From the IMG/VR virus record IMGVR_UViG_3300021185_003161, positions 1 to 35,555 of that record: DNA of 35,555 nt; one strand, 5' to 3'. The stretch comes from a virus. Shown one piece after another: positions 33,110-35,555 of the stretch. Both the position numbers and the translations under genes were made by a program. Every line of letters starts with the position of its first letter. The first letter of the stretch is position 1. A model generated the notes under the pieces. It was given only the letters and a program-made list of their open reading frames with translations. It had not been told where the DNA came from and ran no database searches.

Positions 33110-33291
33110 ACCTCTCTCATGAGTCTCTAGTTAATTACTTTCAAGTTAATTATCAGCTAGTGCAAAACCATAAATACTCGTTAACAGATGTAGAAATGAT
33201 GATGCCATGGGAGAGAGAAATATATGTTTCGTTATTAGTCGACCAAGTAAAAGAAGAGCAACAAGCAAGAGAACAACAACAATATGGCTAG
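33097..33291 (+). CDS. 51: gp51-like small protein, made as a -1 frameshift extension of gp26
   Basis: An open frame from 33097 to TAG 33289-33291, entered by the -1 slip from gp26. It reads LVNYFQVNYQLVQNHKYSL, then MMMPWEREIYVSLLVDQ and a Gln/Glu-rich end, with no ATG, GTG or TTG in its first 20 codons; the first GTG is at 33160 and the first ATG at 33196. The region before those codons looks coding (alternating aromatic and polar residues in a helix), which argues for the frameshift. The P-W-E-R-E-I-Y core and position after gp26 suit gp51, the hub assembly catalyst in T4. It overlaps the tape-measure start by 8 bases. Most of the 174-base space between gp26 and the tape measure is this ORF. 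Confidence 0.68.
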   Translation, partial: FFVLNLSHESLVNYFQVNYQLVQNHKYSLTDVEMMMPWEREIYVSLLVDQVKEEQQAREQQQYG

Positions 33292-35089
33292 TTTACAAGA
33301 AGTAACCCAAGAGTTACAAAACCAGACTAAATCAATTGATAGCCTCGTTTCGGTTATTGAAAATCAAATTAACCGTGAAAAAGCCGGTGCTGGAGATGAT
33401 CTTGAAGCTAGACTTAAGGCAAGTAGAAGTACTTCATCATCAAGTGCTGGCTCTCCTACTACATTTAAAGGAGGACTAGTCGATGCTGTAAAGGGTGATT
33501 TAGGTTTAAACCTTATGGGTAATCTTCTAAGGTGGGGGATGGGAGGACTATCTGGTGCTTTAGGCGCGCTAGGGGTTGGGGGATTAGCAGGAACTTTAAT
33601 TCCAGGTCTTGGTGCAATGCTTGGTAGATTAATAACAAGAGGTCCATTAGGCGCCGCATTACTATTATTTGGAGAGGATCTTTTTACTAAGGCGTTTGAT
33701 TATGCTGGTCTTGAAAAGTATGTAACAATAGATGTAGAAGATAAAAAACTATATGCTGCTTCTCTTTCTAAAGCTATTGGTAGCGGATTAATTGCAGGTA
33801 TATTTAATAAAAAATTAGGATTAGCTGTCTTTATAGGATCACTATTAGGGGATGGTATAAAAGGATTATTCAGCGACGAATCTTTAAAAGAAAACTTTAT
33901 ATCTGGATTCGGACTTAACTTTAGTAAAGAGCAATTTATAACATACGGAAGTGTGTTCGCAGCATTCTTCGCACCAAGCTTAATAAGAGGTGCACTTAGC
34001 GGTGCGTTAGGATTAGGTGCAGCTGCAATTGGTAGAGGAGGTCCTCCAGGAACAGGTCCATCACCAAACGGCAAAGCTAAAGCAGGATTCCTAAAAGGTT
34101 TTAAACCAAAAGGATTTAAAGGTTTAGGTTGGGCTGGTATGCTAATGTTTACTGGGTCTCTATTAGCTGACTATATAGGAGATTTAACCGGCAGTCAAAC
34201 AGCTCATGATCTTATTGGTATTGGTGCTACTGGATTAACAATTGCTGCTTTATTAGGTCCAACCCCAATTGGGTTAGCAGCAGCAATAGCTGGTATGGCT
34301 GTTCACGGCATTATACTTGCAAGAAACCATATTAATGAAAAACGTGCTGAGATGGATGCTGAGTTTGATAAACAAGTAGCGTTACGTAAATTAGAATTGG
34401 ATAGTATGGATCCAGCAGATGTAGCTACATCTGCTATGGACTTAGCACAACGAGCTGCAATGAATGCTGCAAATGGTAAAAGAGATGGTAAGTACAGTGC
34501 AGCTGCAGCTGACGAAGTAGCTGCTATAGAATATTACAAAGACGATCCAAAAATGCTAGATAAGCTGTTTCTGCAAGAGGAGAGAAGTCATCTTTTAGCA
34601 GAGTACGAAAGCGCTAAACTAGCAGGCAATTTAGGCATGATATCCCAAACAGGTACCGCTTATAAAGCTTTCCTTAAAGAGAATGCAGAGTTAATGGGTA
34701 TTCCAAGCTCTCAAGTTAGAAAGCTTGATAGTCAGCTTAGTAGATTAACTTCTACTCCTAAAGCACCTCCTGGGCAAACAACAGGTACATTTTTAACAAT
34801 GCCTGTTGAACCTAAATTAGAAGATTTTAAATCATGGTGGAAAGGTGAACGTAAAGAGAATTATGATTTTCAGAAAGCTTTACAAAAGTACCGTATGGAT
34901 ATGAATGAGCTTATGCCTCCTCCACAGATTCAATCTGGAATGGGAGCAGGTGGTGGATTTGTTAATAATGATAACCGAGTTAGTAATACAGGGTCAGTAA
35001 CCTTCACACAAAGCACTACCACCCAAGATGTTCTCCGAGGTGGTAGTAGTCTGTTTAGTGATATAGCTGGATACGGACTTTACCGTTAG
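33284..35089 (+). CDS. Tape-measure-like tail protein (gp29-like role)
   Basis: A 601-residue protein, close to T4 gp29 (590). A helical start (LQEVTQELQNQTKSIDSL) is followed by several hydrophobic Gly/Ala/Leu stretches at about residues 65-130, 160-195, 220-250, 280-300 and 310-355, then charged helices and a short C-terminal beta part (GGGFVNNDNRVSNTGSVTF). Such membrane-active segments are common in tape measures, which set tail length and help DNA cross the membrane. It directly follows the gp26/gp51 frameshift pair, the usual neighbour order. The ATG at 33284 lies inside the gp51 end with no strong ribosome site, so translation is probably coupled to gp51. No direct gp29 sequence match can be shown here. 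Confidence 0.7.
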   Translation: MASLQEVTQELQNQTKSIDSLVSVIENQINREKAGAGDDLEARLKASRSTSSSSAGSPTTFKGGLVDAVKGDLGLNLMGNLLRWGMGGLSGALGALGVGGLAGTLIPGLGAMLGRLITRGPLGAALLLFGEDLFTKAFDYAGLEKYVTIDVEDKKLYAASLSKAIGSGLIAGIFNKKLGLAVFIGSLLGDGIKGLFSDESLKENFISGFGLNFSKEQFITYGSVFAAFFAPSLIRGALSGALGLGAAAIGRGGPPGTGPSPNGKAKAGFLKGFKPKGFKGLGWAGMLMFTGSLLADYIGDLTGSQTAHDLIGIGATGLTIAALLGPTPIGLAAAIAGMAVHGIILARNHINEKRAEMDAEFDKQVALRKLELDSMDPADVATSAMDLAQRAAMNAANGKRDGKYSAAAADEVAAIEYYKDDPKMLDKLFLQEERSHLLAEYESAKLAGNLGMISQTGTAYKAFLKENAELMGIPSSQVRKLDSQLSRLTSTPKAPPGQTTGTFLTMPVEPKLEDFKSWWKGERKENYDFQKALQKYRMDMNELMPPPQIQSGMGAGGGFVNNDNRVSNTGSVTFTQSTTTQDVLRGGSSLFSDIAGYGLYR

Positions 35090-35555
35090 TCGTCAGCTGC
35101 TAACTTAGCAAAGTACGACATAGTATCATCCTCATCAAGAGCAGTATTCTCTGCTGTTGCCATAGGAGCAGCAGCAGCCATAGGAGCAGCAGCTGCAGGA
35201 GCAGAAGCCTGAGGAGCCACATAAGGTGTAGAAGTATCTAATGATACATTCTCACGTACAGTACGTGGTGCACTCTCACCTAATACAAGAGCTAGACGAG
35301 ACTTAAGCTCATCATATGTCTTGAAGTTCTTAGGATCAGTCCATTCAGTACAGTCGTGTTGCTTATTGTAGATAGCTTCTAGCTGATCATCATCGCCAGC
35401 TACTTGAGCAGGAGACTTAAAGCTAGACGCATCGTAGTTAGGGTAACCCTCTACCTTACGAATCTTAATCGTAAAGTCAGCACCTTGCCACATATCAAAT
35501 GGATTCACAGGAGCCTCGTCAGGGAACTGAGGCTGCATAGAGTCCATAATCTTAT
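35086..35555 (-). CDS. 32: Single-stranded DNA-binding protein gp32, C-terminal part
   Basis: Minus-strand frame open to the right edge; the 153 residues from Met at 35547 are the middle and end of gp32. NPFDMWQGADFTIKIRKVEGYPNYDASSF matches T4 [26 protein letters not shown], part of the ssDNA-binding core. YDELKSRLALVLGE corresponds to FEELNTKFGQVMG. An Ala/Pro-rich linker (APAAAAPMAAAAPMA) and the acidic tail DEDDTMSYFAKLAADD follow; the T4 acidic tail recruits replication and recombination proteins. The true start is outside the window: the frame continues upstream of 35547 with Lys-Ile. Its stop and the tape-measure stop share TTAG. Confidence 0.9.
   Translation of the reverse strand, partial: KIMDSMQPQFPDEAPVNPFDMWQGADFTIKIRKVEGYPNYDASSFKSPAQVAGDDDQLEAIYNKQHDCTEWTDPKNFKTYDELKSRLALVLGESAPRTVRENVSLDTSTPYVAPQASAPAAAAPMAAAAPMATAENTALDEDDTMSYFAKLAADD

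Noticed and set aside
33103-33150. Downstream hairpin or pseudoknot stimulating the frameshift
   Set aside because: Only a perfect but loopless palindrome (CTCATGAG) and weak AAC/GTT pairing are visible; not enough to call a structure without folding software.
33169-33176. CATAAATA on the plus strand as a promoter for the tape measure
   Set aside because: Mismatch at the first base, lies in coding sequence of gp51, and the tape measure is translationally linked to upstream genes.
1-35555. tRNA genes, CRISPR arrays, insertion sequences, integrase or att sites
   Set aside because: None seen. Gaps between genes are under 45 bases except the 174-base gp51 region, leaving no room for most of these, and no repeat-spacer pattern or transposase motif was found.

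Overview
This is a stretch of a T4-like marine myovirus genome. The evidence is a baseplate, tail and head-completion module with recognisable homologues of T4 gp4, gp6, gp8, gp25, gp26/gp51, gp27, gp48 and gp53, a tail-tube-type protein, a tape-measure-like protein and the edge of gp32. The DNA is AT-rich and several junctions carry the T4 late promoter octamer TATAAATA. Tail-fibre repeats, a DUF4815-like giant protein and an NodU-type carbamoyltransferase are typical of marine T4-like phages (cyanophages, pelagimyophages). No photosynthesis or other host-diagnostic gene is present, so the host cannot be named.

Layout from left to right. (1) Positions 1-7455: an accessory island. Minus-strand genes are a kinase-like protein (cut by the left edge), an SGNH hydrolase and a carbamoyltransferase. 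A plus-strand block holds three glycosyltransferase-like genes. Then come minus-strand genes for an unknown protein, a SPASM protein and a radical SAM protein in two overlapping ORFs, a methyltransferase-like protein and a coiled-coil protein. It looks like a surface-glycan or polymer modification cassette directly beside the fibre genes. (2) 7465-19176: adsorption and outer baseplate apparatus: a triplicated-module structural protein, a repeat-rich tail fibre, a small coiled-coil protein, a 1718-residue DUF4815-like protein, gp8, and a protein whose N-terminus matches T4 gp10. (3) 19219-22467: inner wedge: a short gp7/P2-gpI-like protein, gp6 and gp25. (4) 22499-30669: hub and tail-tube base: a degenerate SGNH-fold protein, a beta-helical needle, an amidase-like protein, an OB-fold/tail-lysozyme protein, gp27, gp53 and gp48. 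T4 gp5 functions are spread over at least three polypeptides here. (5) 30714-35089, plus strand: gp4, an unknown conserved protein, a gp54/gp19-like protein, gp26, gp51 and the tape measure. (6) 35086-35555, minus strand: C-terminal part of gp32.

Regulation readable from the sequence: TATAAATA octamers on the minus strand precede gp48 (30707-30714), gp25 (22489-22496), the gp10-like gene (19204-19211) and the carbamoyltransferase (2596-2603). Another lies inside the small gene upstream of the tail fibre. A near-consensus plus-strand copy precedes gp4, so the 44-bp gap between gp48 and gp4 is a bidirectional late promoter. Genes within units are packed with 1-4 nt overlaps, suggesting translational coupling.

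The most noteworthy signal is at the end of gp26. A perfect T TTT TTG heptamer in the right phase leads by -1 shift into a 62-codon extension that has no start codon near its beginning and matches gp51 by position. It sits directly upstream of the tape measure, the same arrangement as the lambda G/GT tail assembly chaperone frameshift.
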